Assembly (NCBI GenBank): GCA_000727475.1
Contig: KL647290.1
Span: 5,854,698 to 5,918,697, forward strand
Origin: Sarcocystis neurona
Lineage: Eukaryota > Apicomplexa > Conoidasida > Eucoccidiorida > Sarcocystidae
Direction of reading: 5' to 3'
Length of the DNA stretch: 64,000 nucleotides
Numbering within the stretch: the first letter of the stretch is position 1; every line of letters starts with the position of its first letter. Of this stretch, positions 1 through 12,760 are shown in pieces. The notes under the pieces are model-generated. The model was given only the letters and a program-made list of their open reading frames with translations, made no database searches and had not been told where the DNA came from. Position numbers and translations under genes: made by a program.

Positions 1-2103
1 TCTGTCTTGACGAATGTGTTTCCCCCCACGTGCTGCAGGGGGCGGAGAGGGGAGGCTTGCCGGAGAGATATTCCTCACACATTTCACCATTTTCGGCTCT
101 GCGTTGAGCGGATTTATCGACGTAAGCGTGTAACTACAAAAACGGAAGACACGCGGATCAGAGAAATGCAGCAGCAGTGCCAAAGAATTTCGTGTGGTAA
201 CACGAAATGGGTGCAGGTAGCTGGACGTATACGTAGGTGGGCGCTGATATGTGTACGTGTAGGTATGGACGCTCGTGGCCACCTGTACCTATCTATAACA
301 ATATCGTGCGTGGAGCACGCAACAGTACAACGTGACACGTGAAAATACATACGGACTTCTGCATAGAAGCAGCTTGATACAGAGAGACATGGAGATAGAA
401 AGCGCCGCTAATAAGAAAGAGGTGGAGCAGCAACACACTACAGAGAAACACTGGAAGGAAGAGCGAGCCGTGAAGAACCGGTGGTGTAGCAGATACCTAC
501 GGACACCGAGGGACACATGTAAATGCTTATAATACGTCCACCTACACGGAAATGATTACATTGCTGTGCAAGGGTGTGCATGAGTGCCGAGGTAGAGACA
601 TGCGCATAAGGCACCGACGCGCACACCGATGCGCCGTAAATACAAATTTCTGCACACCCGCACACGCCTCTTCTGGTGTTTTTGAGGCAACGAACAAAGG
701 AGCAAGAAGGTGGAGGGTACAGGATATACTTGGTGTGAAGGCAACCGCCGCCCACGAATGAAGAGAAGCAAAAACGCAGCTTTTCACATGCAGGTAATAC
801 GAGGCGGTGCTATTGCCGCAGGGAAAAGCGACAGTCACACGACGTGGAAGGACGTTAAAACAGACCTCTGTGCCGTCGACAAGGACGGTTTTTTACACGG
901 GAAAGAGAGCGAATCTCTGCATGAAAAAGCGTGTGCTGCAGAAATCTAACCCAGACCCCTGGAAGACGGCAAGAGAAAGAAAGAGAGGAAGGCTCCGCAG
1001 AAGCGGAGTTTTGCGGTGATCCCGGGAAACGTGGGGACAACTCTGCGGCCAACGCAGCGCAAAAGACCACCAGCAGCTGCGCGGGACGAACGCGTCGCAG
1101 ACACACACACGCGGGAAAGACGAAGGCCAGCAGCGACCGACAATTCGTGAGATGCTGCAGATTTCAAAGACGAACGTCTGTGCAGCCGAATGCGACAAAA
1201 AATTAAAAAAGAAAAAAAAATCCCCCCTCGTCGGGAAGTGCCTGGGAAAGTACACTCAGCAGCAATGCTGATGCGAAAAGTCCTGCAGGTATGCATATAC
1301 ATGTATATATATACACATGTCAGCATGGATTTACTTACGTGTACACGTGCACAGCCACAGCTGTGAGAATACGCGATCCGCTCTGTCTCTCTCACTCCTC
1401 TCCCAGAAAAGTAAACATATATGTACTCGTATAGAGACTGGCGTAATTCGGCGGCAGGGTAGTCTGCCTAACCCTTGATAAACATTTCCTCACTAATGTA
1501 TGCGTATATGCATCTGCCTTTTTGTCCGCAGAACAACTGCATACACATCTATAGCACATATACGGACGTACTAGCGGCAGTCTCACTGCTCCTCCAGTTT
1601 GAATCCTCCGGCTCCAGTTTCAACCGGGGCTCCTCCTCTGTTACTGTGTTTGTTATCTCTTTCAGGCCACACAGATGCATACACAGATACGCATAGGCAC
1701 ACAGCAATCCCTGTACACAAAACTGCGCATAAGCACATCCACAGGCTACGTAGATACACTATATACATATAGAGAGGAAGAGACGGAGAGAGAAGAAAAA
1801 GAGAGTGTAATCGCGTAGTGAATATGAAGGCATCCGTAAACGCCTATGTAAGCACATACGTACGTATAGATATGTACGTATATATATATAGATAGATAGA
1901 TATACTTATACGTACCCGCATGCGTATGCACAAACGCTACCGTCCCTCTCACCACTGGCATAGACAAGAGGTACAGTCTTACTGGCCCTCCAGCTTGGAC
2001 GCTGCTCGTAAACGTTAACCCGGCGCTTCTGCTGCTATGTTGGCTGTCTCTTCGTGTTGTCCGTTTGTAGTAATGTTCCCGAGCGCTTCTGCGACGCTGC
2101 GTT
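1..2103. other. Intergenic DNA downstream of LSM5, no gene seen
   Basis: I see no reading frame with recognisable homology here. The stretch is rich in purine runs (about 950-1000 and 1200-1220) and in TACG/TATA-type microsatellite DNA (about 1290-1320 and 1850-1910). Open frames occur on both strands, but they are short, Cys/His/Tyr-rich and typical of translated ACAC/TATA repeats. The LSM5 3' untranslated region should lie just below 2104, but no clear polyadenylation signal is evident. Confidence 0.5.
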
Positions 2104-5100
2104 CTACGGATCTGCAGTTTCTGTTGCTGCCGCCCCTGTCTCTGCAGCAGCTGCCGGTGGAGCAACAGCAGCAGCAGTTCCGTCGTTTTCGCCTGCTGGA
2201 GCGGTGCCCTGGTGCTGGTGTTGGTGCAGGACCTCTTCGGGGTCTCCTCCAGGCACCAGCATTGTGATATTGTTCCCATTTAATAAAATGCTCTGCAGCT
2301 TCGCTTTCTTCACTCCACGAGGCGTAAATGTATACTCCGTCACATCTTCAAGAACCTGCAGCCGCAGCAGCCGGAGGCAGAGCAACAGTCATGGGGCAGC
2401 ATGAGGACCGAACATATCAGTCGCGTTGGCAGCAGAAGGAGAAAACAGACCGGCGGCGGTGCCAGCAGCAGCAGGACGTAACGCCAACAGTAGCCCTGCG
2501 TCAACAGGAACGGCCCAACAGTGGACCACCCACAGACGCAGCACCTGCAGCAGCAAACGACGGAGAGATAAAACGAGTTGCAGTGGTACAGGCATTGGTA
2601 GCCGCAGGCCGGCCGCAGAGGCCGAACCTTATTATCAGTCGTAGCGACAGCAAGCGCGGCTGTGGCAGCTCCTGAAGGAGCGCAGCAGCGAAGACGGGGC
2701 GCACGCCGCCGATACAAGGAAACAGCACGGGAAAATTTGCTACACAAAGACAAACCAGATGGTTTTTTTCTCTCGCCGTAACGACAACACTTTTCTGCAG
2801 AGGTCACTGTTACAAAGAATGGAGTCGCGTCGCCGTAAACAAAAATAAAAGGCAGATGAGTCGCCGCGTCTCCACACACGTCTATGTTTAGCTCGCCGTA
2901 TTTCTTTCAAATGAGTCTGTCGATCAATCGACAGACCCACCTACGTGTATTCCTGTGCCCTGACATTATCATAAGATCGCTGTATCGCCGTGCCCCAGCA
3001 TATCTATCAGTATTTACGACCTCCTTAATTGACACACAGACACAGACACATACATACACGTACGTTTACGAAGTTAAGCTAAACACACCTACCTACCTAT
3101 GTGTACGCCTGCAGGGTCGTCTCTCTTTACGATTCAGTATCTATAAACGCGTACACAGACATCAGTGACCATTCTGCCTACACACTTGTTGTGTCTCACA
3201 CATTCCTGGATTCATGCCCCCCTTTTCTTTGTCAGTCCTTCTCCCTCCGCTTACCTGAATCTCGTAGTATGTGTTAGCCATATTTTTACACACTCACACA
3301 CGTTCTGCCTTTTGGACACCCAGTGAACGTACACATTTGAAAAGGCACAATTTCCACTTGCTTGTATCTTTGAGAACTCGCCAGCGTACGAGAACAGAAC
3401 ACGCAAAGGTTCCTGTGAGGACAGAATAACGTACTGCTGCTCACTTTCTGTCTTCCGGATGAATTATACGCATGCAAGCAAAAGAGGCAGCATCCTTTGG
3501 TATTCTACTCGAACCCAACGTGTTACCCGCAGCATTGTTTTTGAGCGCATTCTAAAGAAATTGTTGGCAGTTCTATAATATTGAAGCGCGTCTTGGTCTC
3601 TGCTCATGAGAAAACAAGATAAAGCCACAAGTCCTGGGGATGAGTCGTGTCATACGGAGAGCAAAGCGTTCCGTCGTGTGTGCCCGTACGTCCATATTCT
3701 ACACATCGCCCCTACGCACGCAGAAGTGCACACCACACCTGTACGCATATACATATACATATATTTTCCACGTCGTCGTCAACATATACTATATATGTCA
3801 CTGCTACAGACGTATCTGTATACACGTGGATAGATATACATGTGCACATCGCTCCGCCACGCCGTCCGCAGTTTGTATCTCTATATACTCCCGCTACACA
3901 AGTACCTGTATACACATGTACACATATGCATATATACCCCCGACGCCGTCGTGAAATGTTGCGACGCAGGTGTGGACGACCGTTTTCCTCTTTTCAGCCC
4001 CAATCTCCCCGGCCGACAAGCACCCCTCTGGCACTGTGCCACGACTTTTCACTGCAGTTCTGCAACTCTCTGGAGTAAAAGAACAGCCGGTAGAGCAAAT
4101 GTGTCAGCAGGCGAGTCAAACGGAGAAACGTTTCGTCGAGGACACCTAACGTCTTTCTTGTTCATGGACGTTTGGGCCTCCCATCGGTCCTGGTAGAAAA
4201 TTCTACCTTGGTGCGTGTGCGTCTTGATGACACTCTGCTGCAGCCACTTTCAAGAGAAGGCCGCGGGACACACGGACCCCCATACAACTGGAGTCAGGAC
4301 GCGTCGAATAAATTCGAGCTCCTTCATCCCGAAGACTTTCTTGAAGGAAAATCAGCTGTGTCGACCAAGAGTTCTCCTATTCGAGGCGTACCACGGGTCA
4401 TACGTACACGCAGAGTCGACGTCGACAGCTGTTCCGCATATAACACACAAATCAAGAAACACGAGACCCAGGACAAGCAGGGTGTTCTTCACGCGCGAGA
4501 AGCCGTCGCTGCCCGTGACGCGTCTTCTTCTGTAGCCGTCCAAAGCTACACATCCTCCACCACGACGGATAGAGAGAGGAATGCGTCTACTACGGGAAGA
4601 CGGCCGCACAAGCAGAGACGTCGTCCACGTCAAGAGAGGGGCACATCTATCCTCATATAAGAGAGGGAAAACTTGGACAGAAGTGGAGTCCGAGAAGCCT
4701 GCCTTACACGCGGACGACGGAGGAGCAGGCACTCGCTTGCCACTGCACTGCACTTCACGCATGTATATGGGGTTGCTATACTGCTGATACGGAGGGCACC
4801 CACAACGGCCAGGGGCCGGTGCAGACAAATCTACAGACCCCTGGCCATACGAAGCACACATGCAGACAAATCCATAGATCCTTGGGCCGGTGAAACACAG
4901 AGACGACTGTTTCCAGTGCCGCAGAGTGTGCACCTAGAGTGCGACAAACGACGAGACACGCGCAGATCACAACACAGTCAGAATAGTCTCACTTCGTCAA
5001 CAGAGACAGCGGGAGCAGTACAACACAAGTGCTCACCATATTGACAAAATCGTCGAATCCGCGTAACGTGCCTGCAATTTCTTTGTCTCCTTTCATAATG

Positions 5101-5315
5101 ACCCACATGCGACTTCCAATACATTTGTCAACTAGCGCGAGCGGCAGGTAGCTCGGGCCTCCTGTGAAAACCGCACCTGAGGCAGCCGCTGTCGTCTTCC
5201 CTCTTCCTGCTGGGGCTGCCCCTCCTCCTGCTGTCCTCCTCCTCTCTGCTGCAGCGTCGGCACGTGCAACCCCCCGAGAAACGCCGCGCCCCACAGCTGC
5301 CTCGTCTGCCCGCAT
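2104..5315 (-). CDS. LSM5: U6 snRNA-associated Sm-like protein LSm5 (two visible exons)
   Basis: LSm5 is a subunit of the heptameric LSm2-8 ring that binds the 3' U tract of U6 snRNA in the nucleus, and of LSm1-7 in cytoplasmic mRNA decay. Exon 1 (5315-5037) encodes the Sm1 motif, including [20 protein letters not shown] and GFDDFVNM. Exon 2 (2355-2104) continues exactly in phase with [14 protein letters not shown] and the Sm2 motif [14 protein letters not shown]. The donor ATG|GTGAGC and acceptor CTGCAG|GTT join codon to codon, as in known LSm5 proteins. From the ATG at 5313-5315 the product is about 176 aa, against roughly 80-95 aa usually. The excess is an Ala/Arg-rich N-terminus (residues 1-55) and a His-Gln/Ala/Glu-rich tail after LVPGG, both typical of coccidian low-complexity extensions. 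A strong acceptor (TTTTCACAG) at 5162-5164 lies just upstream of the Sm fold, so a separate first exon is possible and the N-terminus is uncertain. Identity is secure. Confidence 0.87.
2356..5036 (-). other. LSM5 intron, 2.68 kb
   Basis: The intron is bounded by GTGAGC at 5036-5031 and CTGCAG ending at 2356. It holds CAG/GCA-rich DNA near the 3' end (about 2360-2680), TATACA/TACG microsatellites (about 3000-3100 and 3750-3960) and several unsupported open frames, the longest at 4172-4660 (+) and 4933-4352 (-). None resembles a known protein. A conserved 90-residue gene split by an intron this long is notable. Confidence 0.75.
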
Positions 5316-5933
5316 CTTCTTTGAAAGCAGGACAAGTCGAAGGGAACAGGACCAGCACCGCGGCGTCCGCGGCCCACAGAGAGGAAGACGAAGTAGAGAA
5401 GTTGAGAAGGTGAGTTGGACCACGGCCCAGCAGCAGCAGCTGCTGCGAAGGAGGACGAGGAGGAGACACAGTAGGATGACGCGGCAGCGGTTGGGAAACA
5501 GAGCCTCAAACGTACACGCGTATCGACACGGTAGAAAGCCGTTCCTGCTGCTCTCGCTGCTGTTGTTGCGGCCGCCCGCCGCTGCCCCGCTGAGGTAGTC
5601 GTCGTCCGGAGCCGCGCGAACAGCAGAGCCCAGAATAAAAACTGACGAACCGGTCAAATCTGACGCGTGGGAACACGGTCAACTGCACAACGCTTCAGCT
5701 GTTGTCGGTGCAGCCTGCTGGTGAGGGTGGAGTCGCTGGTACGCCGACACGCCCGCCTGCCGCGGAAGCTGAGAAAAGAAGACGGGCAAACTGACGGCGA
5801 GAGAGAAGAAAAGCGAAACGAACACACGTAAGTTGGCCGCTGTTCTTGTAAAATAGCTTCAACAAATATGTCTTCGGGCGGAAATTTCCCAAACGCCTCT
5901 CGGATTTAAGTGCGCAACGCATGCATGCGCGAC

Positions 5934-6050
5934 GATATATATATATATATACGTACGTACATGTGTATGCACATACGTATTGTAGGTACCTGTGTATTCA
6001 CACGTGTACGTGTATACATGTGTACATGTGTATACATGGAGAGATACAAA
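5934..6050. repeat. TA / TACG / GTGTA microsatellite cluster
   Basis: A (TA)n run of about 18 bases is followed by alternating purine-pyrimidine DNA (ACGTACGTACATGTGTAT and similar). The translated Tyr/Ile/His/Thr-rich frames across it are artefacts of the repeat. Confidence 0.8.
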
Positions 6051-8627
6051 CGCACACACGCATAGCAACTGGTAACAGCGGCTTCAAGGTCGTCTCACAC
6101 TTGGTAGAGACGAAAGGAAGAGCAAAAGAAATTTACGCTCGAACGACATGCTACTGTGCAAGTTCTTACACGGAAAAACGCAGGACCCTAAATTGTCTCA
6201 CGGTCTGAAACACCGCCCTCTGCGAAGCAGGCTGCTGCTGAAAGCCAGCTGGGGAAGATTCACCGTAAGCAGATTCACGTGTTGTTAACCAGCAACAGAC
6301 TGACCGTCAGTCAAAGGAATAGAGAGCAAAAAAACGAGTAGCCTACGCCGCTTCGCCACTAGCGGCACACATATAAAGCAAGCTTTAGGCGAAAAGATAC
6401 GGTGTGGAAAAGAACACACAGACGAAACGTCTGCAGACCTCAACTCCGTGTACAGAGGAGGAGAACAGGAGGAGACGAGAAGGCTCTCGCAAAGGCGGGA
6501 AATCAGTGAAGGCAAAATTTCAGATGCATTCAGCCCGCCCACAACGCGACAGAGATGAGGGAATGAAGAACAGGGACTACAGGAGCAGACGCCAAAGAAG
6601 CCCACAACGAAACTGGGAATGGTGAAGATTTGCCTGGAGGACCACTGGGATAGTAACAGCACGAATGGACAAAAAAATGCCCCGACTTACTTTTCCCAAA
6701 CACACGACGTAAGCATAGAGAACAGCCGCAGATATGCGCTCCGTCGACGCCATAAACCGCAGAAGACCCTTTGTCCAAAATACTGGGCAGCAGTACAAAA
6801 GCGGAAGATGCACGCGGCACAGAACGGATTGCGTGATTCTTCTTAGAAATCCAGCGTTCAGCAAACGTAGCGGTCGTTCACTCTGCCACCGTATCGTGTG
6901 CGACTCTGGAGTGTATTTACAAACGCAGTTGTTCGTGCAAAACACCCGGGTGCCTTCAACTTTGCTACTGAGCACGTTCGTGACCTCTGGGTCCAAATTA
7001 GCCTGTAATCAATGTTTTTCACAGAGACTTTTGACTTTCATACGTTTCAGTAACCAGCCACGAAAAAGCAGCACACGCCACTTTGTATACTGGTGCTTCC
7101 TCCGACAGTAGCCCCCTCCTGGTAAATTCGGTGTTGTCCACGAGCGACACGAGGCATGCGTTCAACCGCAACGGATTCAACTGGCCTTGTCATTGCAGTA
7201 GATTCCCTTGTCATTGCGGTAGATTCAACACCAGAAACTCTACGTGCGCAGCTGCGCAGACGAGGCGGCTGCAAAGAGTGGCTCTGTCGAAATACGACTG
7301 CCGCGTTGAAAGTACTCCGAATGCGACGGAAATAAGAGCGTCGAGGATTAGCTGCCTACGGAGATTTTCACTTGATATCGAAGCGAGAGTTCCAGCCCCA
7401 AATTGCACCCGCACAAGCCGAGGTGTACGCACATCCCAAAGAGTTGACCCTTGAGCGGCGACCTGCACTAGGGACGACGGAAAGTCTGCAGAAAACGACA
7501 ACAAGAGACCTTTCAGACACGAGGTCTTACGTTCAAGAAAGGAACGATAAAACAACACATATTTTGTCCCGGCAGCGACGGCAGCAGGCAATGGGAAGAA
7601 GCGGGAGGCGCGGCATGTTCCAGGCATGCGCTTACACAAAAAGAAGGGAGGAATTAACGGACAGAAGTCTAGCCGTATAGAATGGGGAAGCGCAGGAAGC
7701 ACCCACTCACAGAATTATGCAGCGGGGTTGGTACTGCTGGTAACGTGGGAAAGTGTTCATCTTTCCCTTTTCGTAGACTTCCATTACAAAGAAGTGCACT
7801 ACAAGTGGGAGACAAGTAACGAAGGCAAGCGTGGCGGTCAACTGCGTTCGTTGAAAAGAATGGAACATCCATTAAGAAAGTAATGATGCACGCAGAGAGC
7901 ACGAACGCAGCGAGAAATATCCTCTGCATCGCACGGGGCTGGTCAATTCGTACGGGGCAGCGCCCGTTCTGGCATGCGACGTGCGCTGAAGTGTGAAAGA
8001 AGCATGCACATCGGCGAATGCACGCATGCGGCAACCACATGGATGGACACAGATCTTGATAGACACGCGCTACCGTTTATGTGTGAACATATGGGCCAAC
8101 AAGCGATACTCAGTTCAGCCATCTTCGGCGTCCTTACACAGGCTTTTATGCATATAGACGTACTCGTCCGGTGATCAGTCAATCGAGCGAGTCCCTACAC
8201 GCGCTAGCCGTCGAACGAGCGCAGAACCACAGCACACGTATCATATGCGTGCAGACGCAGGATACCGGTCGCTGACACTCGCTGCAGCAGTAACGCACAT
8301 CTACAATCTCCTATCTGTATACCAGCACACTCATGTAGGTGTACGCATAGCTGTACCTCTGTACGTGTAATAAGGCGCCGTTGGCCGTGTCCTGTCCCGG
8401 GGCGTACGACCCCCCATGCTGGACTGGCACCGGTGGGGAGTACGAATTAATGTTAGCAGATATGGGTTGACGGCGGCAATATTGAATGTACCACAAGCGG
8501 TGATTTGAATACAATTCATGGGCTATATTAAGTCCTAATTAGTGGTAAGACCTTGGGGTTGCCGAAGATTTACGTTACATCTGCGGGGCACACAGATGAC
8601 GTAATACACGTGAGAACTTGGTGGCGT

Positions 8628-8830
8628 CTGTTAGAGGTGCCGTGGTGTAGTAGAGGTACTGGTGGTGGTGGCAGTAGTAGTAATAGCCGCTGTAGTGGTA
8701 GTTGTAGACTAATCCTGCATACTATGGCACCGAGAGAGACAAAACACAACAGCAACAGCGGTAGCGGAAGCAGTAATTTCAGCTGCCATAGCAGTGTAGA
8801 TGCAGAAACACTTGCACAGGGTAGTACCAA
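8628..8830. repeat. Imperfect GTA/GTG/AGT triplet-rich tract
   Basis: The plus strand is a run of imperfect triplets (GGTGGTGGTGGCAGTAGTAG, then AACAGCAACAGCGGTAGCGG-like). It gives Gly/Ser/Asn-rich frames on plus and Leu-rich frames on minus. The triplet differs from the CAG/CTG class dominating the rest of the window. I see no exon boundary or homology supporting a gene. Confidence 0.55.
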
Positions 8831-9544
8831 CGCCCGCATTCAAACATTGATTTTGTACTCGTGTCATATGTGTACGAACGGCAGTAACATGCGTGTCATA
8901 CTCAGCACAAGAAATCACATAAAGCAAGCACCATCCATTCACTCACCCCTCTTCTTACGTAGTGCAGAGCTTATATTCGGCGATGAAGTCCCTGCGGTGA
9001 CTGGCTCTGCTTCCTCAGACGTATGGGCCACGACGCACAAGGGTCCGATTTTCCAGTGTCCGTAACAGAAAAAAATAAAATCAGGAGCACAGCTGTTGTC
9101 AGCTGCTTTGCAAAATCGATGCCGCTGATGTGACCGACTTTCTCGAATTCCCGCTTCCCCTTGGCACAACAGAGTTACTCAGGGAAGAACTGTGCGAGAA
9201 AAAGCCACGACTAGTAGAACATTTCTCTTGAAAGGCAGGCGCTGGCTGGCAACGCCTCCCGCTGGTGAGTCTTTCAAGTGGTTTTGATATGACGGTAGGT
9301 ATGCGTTAAGCCTTGAACAAGCGGACGGTATAGTGTGTCGCACAGATGCTGCTGTTGGGTCCGCTGACACTGGCTCGCAGGGCATCTGTACAAATACACC
9401 GCTGAGTCTGGCTCGTACGTTTGACTTTGGAATATAGCGTAATGTTACTATACAGTGCAGTCACAAACATGTGCGCCTAGACCGCCGCCCTTGACACGTC
9501 CTACGAAAAACTTTGATATACCGTAACACTCGGCAAAACCGAGT

Positions 9545-9840
9545 TTCCCACTGTTAATTCTGAACTACCCAATGCACGACGTTTAGCGGCCGTCCAAAGA
9601 GAACTCACACAGCTGCTGGTCGTGCGCACTCCGCCACTCAACTCGGGCAATAAGTGTGCTGCAGCACATTCTTGGGTGGGGACCACTCTGTACTCTCCAC
9701 CGGTAATCCTAAACTACCCACTACGCAACCCTTAGCAGCCGTCCGAACAGAAATCTCACGGCGGCTGGTCGTGCGCACTCGTCCACCTAACTCGGGCAGT
9801 GTGTCCCAGCAACATTTTTGAGTGTAGGCTACTGTCTGCT
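9545..9840. repeat. Two-copy tandem repeat, period about 150 bp
   Basis: Two diverged copies lie head to tail. Shared landmarks are AACTACCCA, AGC(G/A)GCCGTCC, GCTGGTCGTGCGCACTC and AACTCGGGCA, each recurring after about 145-150 bases. Divergence is several percent plus small indels. No function is visible. Confidence 0.75.
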
Positions 9841-11880
9841 CTGCACTGCGATCGCCCAACCGCCCCGGACGGTTTACCGTGAAACCCTCCACGCAATAAG
9901 GACCTTACAGCGTTACGGCATCAATCTGCAAAAGCAAACTGCCAAAGAGCCACGCACACGCACTTCGGTACAGAGTCTACCGGAGTCAGACGGCTTCTGC
10001 TTGTGTAGGCGAGCAAGTTTACTGCCTTGTCCAGCACCGCCAGGTTTCGTCTGGATTCGACGTCGTGCTTGTGTCATCATCTACGGTGCAAGAGTTAAAG
10101 CGTACTCGCTTTTACCCGCGTCTGCAGAAAGCCTGCACCTGCTCTGCTACGGAAAATTTCTCCACATACCTCACTAAGCGCCGAAGCTTGTGTGCGCACC
10201 GGTGTAAACTTGGCTTCCCTGTATGAAGGTGATGGAGTTTCAGAAGAGGAACAACGAAATGGTATTGTCTCGCCACACTGATCTCTGACTGAGCTAGCAC
10301 TACAGGCACCCACGCTGTATAGATTTTGTCGCGGAAGTGCCTCCCTGAAAGTAGGACTACAATGAGATTATAGACAATTCAGTCATAGGAAAAGCAATGG
10401 CAAACGTTGAGCACCACAATGAAAAAATACTCCGTTGGTGTACGGAGCTAATTCGTCGACTGTCGACCCTTCCCTATGCAGTCCGCACACAAAATAGCAC
10501 TGCCGAAGAACTCTGTGCGACACCGTGTACTACGGCTGCACGATGCACGCTTTTTCAGTGCGGTGCACACAAGGAAGGTCACGAGGAGCTGTGGATGCTC
10601 TCTTCGATACTGCAGTCACTAAATTGGACCGAAGGTATTCAAGTGGACCGAAGTGCAGGTGTCTTCCAAAAGGACTCAACTGTATCAGTGAAGGCGAATC
10701 TTAAATGTATTTAGTCATTCAGTGTCATCACTGGGGCAAATAAACAACTCAAAGGTTGTTTGCAAAATATTTATGGCCTCTCCGCCGCATGCCTGTGACA
10801 GCTACAGTGACGAGTGCGGCAAAGTAGAATCGAGAAGCCCCTGCTATTTTTCACGGGGCTCAGAGTTACTGTACTGCTCTGTGCAACGCGTGCGAGAGCG
10901 GCAAGTAAAATCAAGAAGCCCCTGTCATTTCTCACCGGGCCCACAGTTATTGCACAGCTGTATGCAACGCGTACATGTCGCAACTGAAATCCCCGTGTCC
11001 CGCGTTTCGACAAGGGCGGTCCCTGATATCAGTAAGTGATCGTTTGGAGTCCATTTTGAAGGAGGACAACGCACATAATGTTTCGTGTCTCCTTCTCGAT
11101 CCATTCCTCTTGGGATGCCTTTGTGATTGATTTTTCGTTTACGATACACAATGAACACCCACAATCCCCAGCTGTGATAGTTCTCCGGACGCAAAGTCTC
11201 GTACAGTGATGAACACGTCTACACAGCTCTCTTCAAGAACTGCTGACAGCCCTTTCCCTACAAGACGACTAGAAATATGCTCACGGCTCAGCCCTGCTGA
11301 GTCGTCCTCTACTAAAATGCCGCGTTCGCATAAAAGTTGGAGTAGGACGGCGCACCAGCGAGCGTTCGCACTATCACCGAGCACCTACGTAGTTGACTGT
11401 TCATTTTATCTACGCAAGCGCACCGTCCCTACGAGCGGAAGTATTAGGATCCGAACCCTGTCATTGGAAATTATGAGCATACGACAAATGCGACCAAGCA
11501 ACGGCTGAGCCGCCCCTGGCTTACAATACGAGCTCACGTGCCTGATACGCTACACACATGCGGATGCATATGGGCGGAAGAGTTCATCCTGACGGTGTAT
11601 TGGCCTGCATCTCCCATTGAGACAGAGGTCAGCTTTACCTGATGAGTGGATTGAAGAAGCCATTGTTCCAAGGAGATTGCTAACGAGTGCAACGTGAAAT
11701 GGAACAACAACAGTTGTGCGTCACATTTCTGACAGCTGACGTGTACAACAGGCTACAGTCCCCTTCGACCACAGGATGCAGGACTCTCTTTGGATGGCGG
11801 GAGGAGTGTTGCATGTGACTTTCTTTCCTGACTGACGCATTTCGTTAAGCAGCACATTCAAGAAGTGGTTGAAGCAGGCC
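9841..11880. other. Low-information region left of the retrotransposon remnant
   Basis: No gene is supported. It may include the 3' part and long terminal repeat of the neighbouring minus-strand retroelement, but no terminal repeat pair or polypurine tract was identified. A minus-strand frame at 11384-11139 (containing RWCAVLLQLLCERGILVEDD) is non-repetitive and unrecognised. It may belong to the element's tail or to a lost gene. Confidence 0.35.
10825..10985. repeat. Two-copy tandem repeat, period about 82 bp
   Basis: The block starting GTAGAATCGAGAAGCCCCTG at 10825 recurs as GTAAAATCAAGAAGCCCCTG at about 10907. Both copies carry the CACGGGGCTC/CACCGGGCCC, CAGTTA(C/T)TG and GCAACGCGT landmarks in the same order. 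Confidence 0.75.
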
Positions 11881-12760
11881 AGACCTGGTTCACTTGGTCC
11901 ACCAAGTTGCTTGTGCAGGTGTCGCCTGCTTGCGTCACCTGGTTCATATCACCCTGTTTCACATCGGCAAAACGTGAAGCATACAACTTTTGCGGTTCGT
12001 CGCGTTTTCGCCCTTAGCACAAGAGGCAGCTCGTGCACAAAGGAAGAAACAGGATTTCCTCACTTCTCTCCTTTCGCCTGCTTGTCTGTATGATATGTTC
12101 AGGAAAACGGTCCATGCTGTATTTCGCAACTTCGGCAGCTAGTCGGTTTCCACGCGAATATCGATGGTCAACCTGTTCGCCTTTAGACCGAATCACAATG
12201 CTAATCGGGGTAGAGGAAAGTGAGGCATGCATTTTTGCGTTGATTACCATTGCGTTGCCGGAACTTGCGTGGCTTGCTGTGACGTGGACACATCTCGTGG
12301 CCGCTAAAACTCGTAGAGGTCGATAGTGCAGCCACATGCGGTCGATTCGTTTATGGCACAGAAAACCACAACGGTAGACGGCACAAGGTAAACCGCATGA
12401 AAAACCGCTTGTGCAGAGTCACAGACTGCAAAGCCTGTGTTTGCATCACTATATGAATTTTCTTTCCGAAGTAGCCTTTCGTGGACCTAGAGCGACGTCC
12501 GCGCCATTGAACCTGCTCTGCAGGTTCAATGAAGACCTGCGTGCACCCACCCTTGAGGCTCTCCTTCCCAACCGTGAATGGCGACGCGATCCATACACAG
12601 CATTACCAGGCTTCTCCCGCTCTCCTTCTCTGTCGTGCAGCTACATACTTTTCGTGAACTACATCCAAGATTCATTCCAACAAGGCCATCACTTGACCCA
12701 CATCCGTCTTGTAGTACGGTTCTGTTAGCATTTGCTAACGGCGCAATCACCATAAACTGG
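11880..12760 (-). pseudogene. Retrotransposon integrase fragment
   Basis: At about 12.65 kb the frame RSLVMLCMDRVAIHGWEGEP resembles the integrase core helix ending in the HGxP turn. At about 12.45 kb a frame with MQTQALQSV resembles the region around the HPQTDGQTER box. At 12.25-12.2 kb MVINAKMHASLSSTPISIVI matches the typical AxNxxxHxSTGxxPFxxVYG segment. At about 11.95 kb FADVKQGD resembles the YADxxRxxFxxGD motif before the C-terminal beta barrel. Spacing between these is close to normal, but stops and frameshifts intervene. Confidence 0.55.

Larger units (their letters stand above)
5316..9544. other. Gene-poor region upstream of LSM5
   Basis: No gene can be supported. Minus-strand frames at 6996-6577 and 7702-7211 are 140-165 codons long and not obviously low complexity. 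They lack recognisable motifs and clear splice boundaries, so I leave them uncalled. A short direct repeat (CCTTGTCATTGC followed by AG or GG and TAGATTC) occurs twice at about 7187-7230. The LSM5 promoter should lie in the left part, but no defined element is visible. Confidence 0.4.

Noticed and set aside
4172..4933. Plus (162 codons) and minus (193 codons) frames in the LSM5 intron
   Set aside because: They overlap each other, show no recognisable domain and lie between two well-supported splice sites.
7211..7702. 163-codon minus frame with non-repetitive sequence
   Set aside because: It looks protein-like around LRRQLILDALISVAFGVLS, but it begins at a non-ATG codon, has no clear exon ends and no recognisable family. 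It was kept out of the gene list.
8300..8580. Segment resembling structured RNA or an organelle fragment
   Set aside because: The base composition and phrases such as GGTGGGGAGTACGAATTAAT looked rRNA-like, but I could not match it to any rRNA, tRNA, snRNA or mitochondrial gene.
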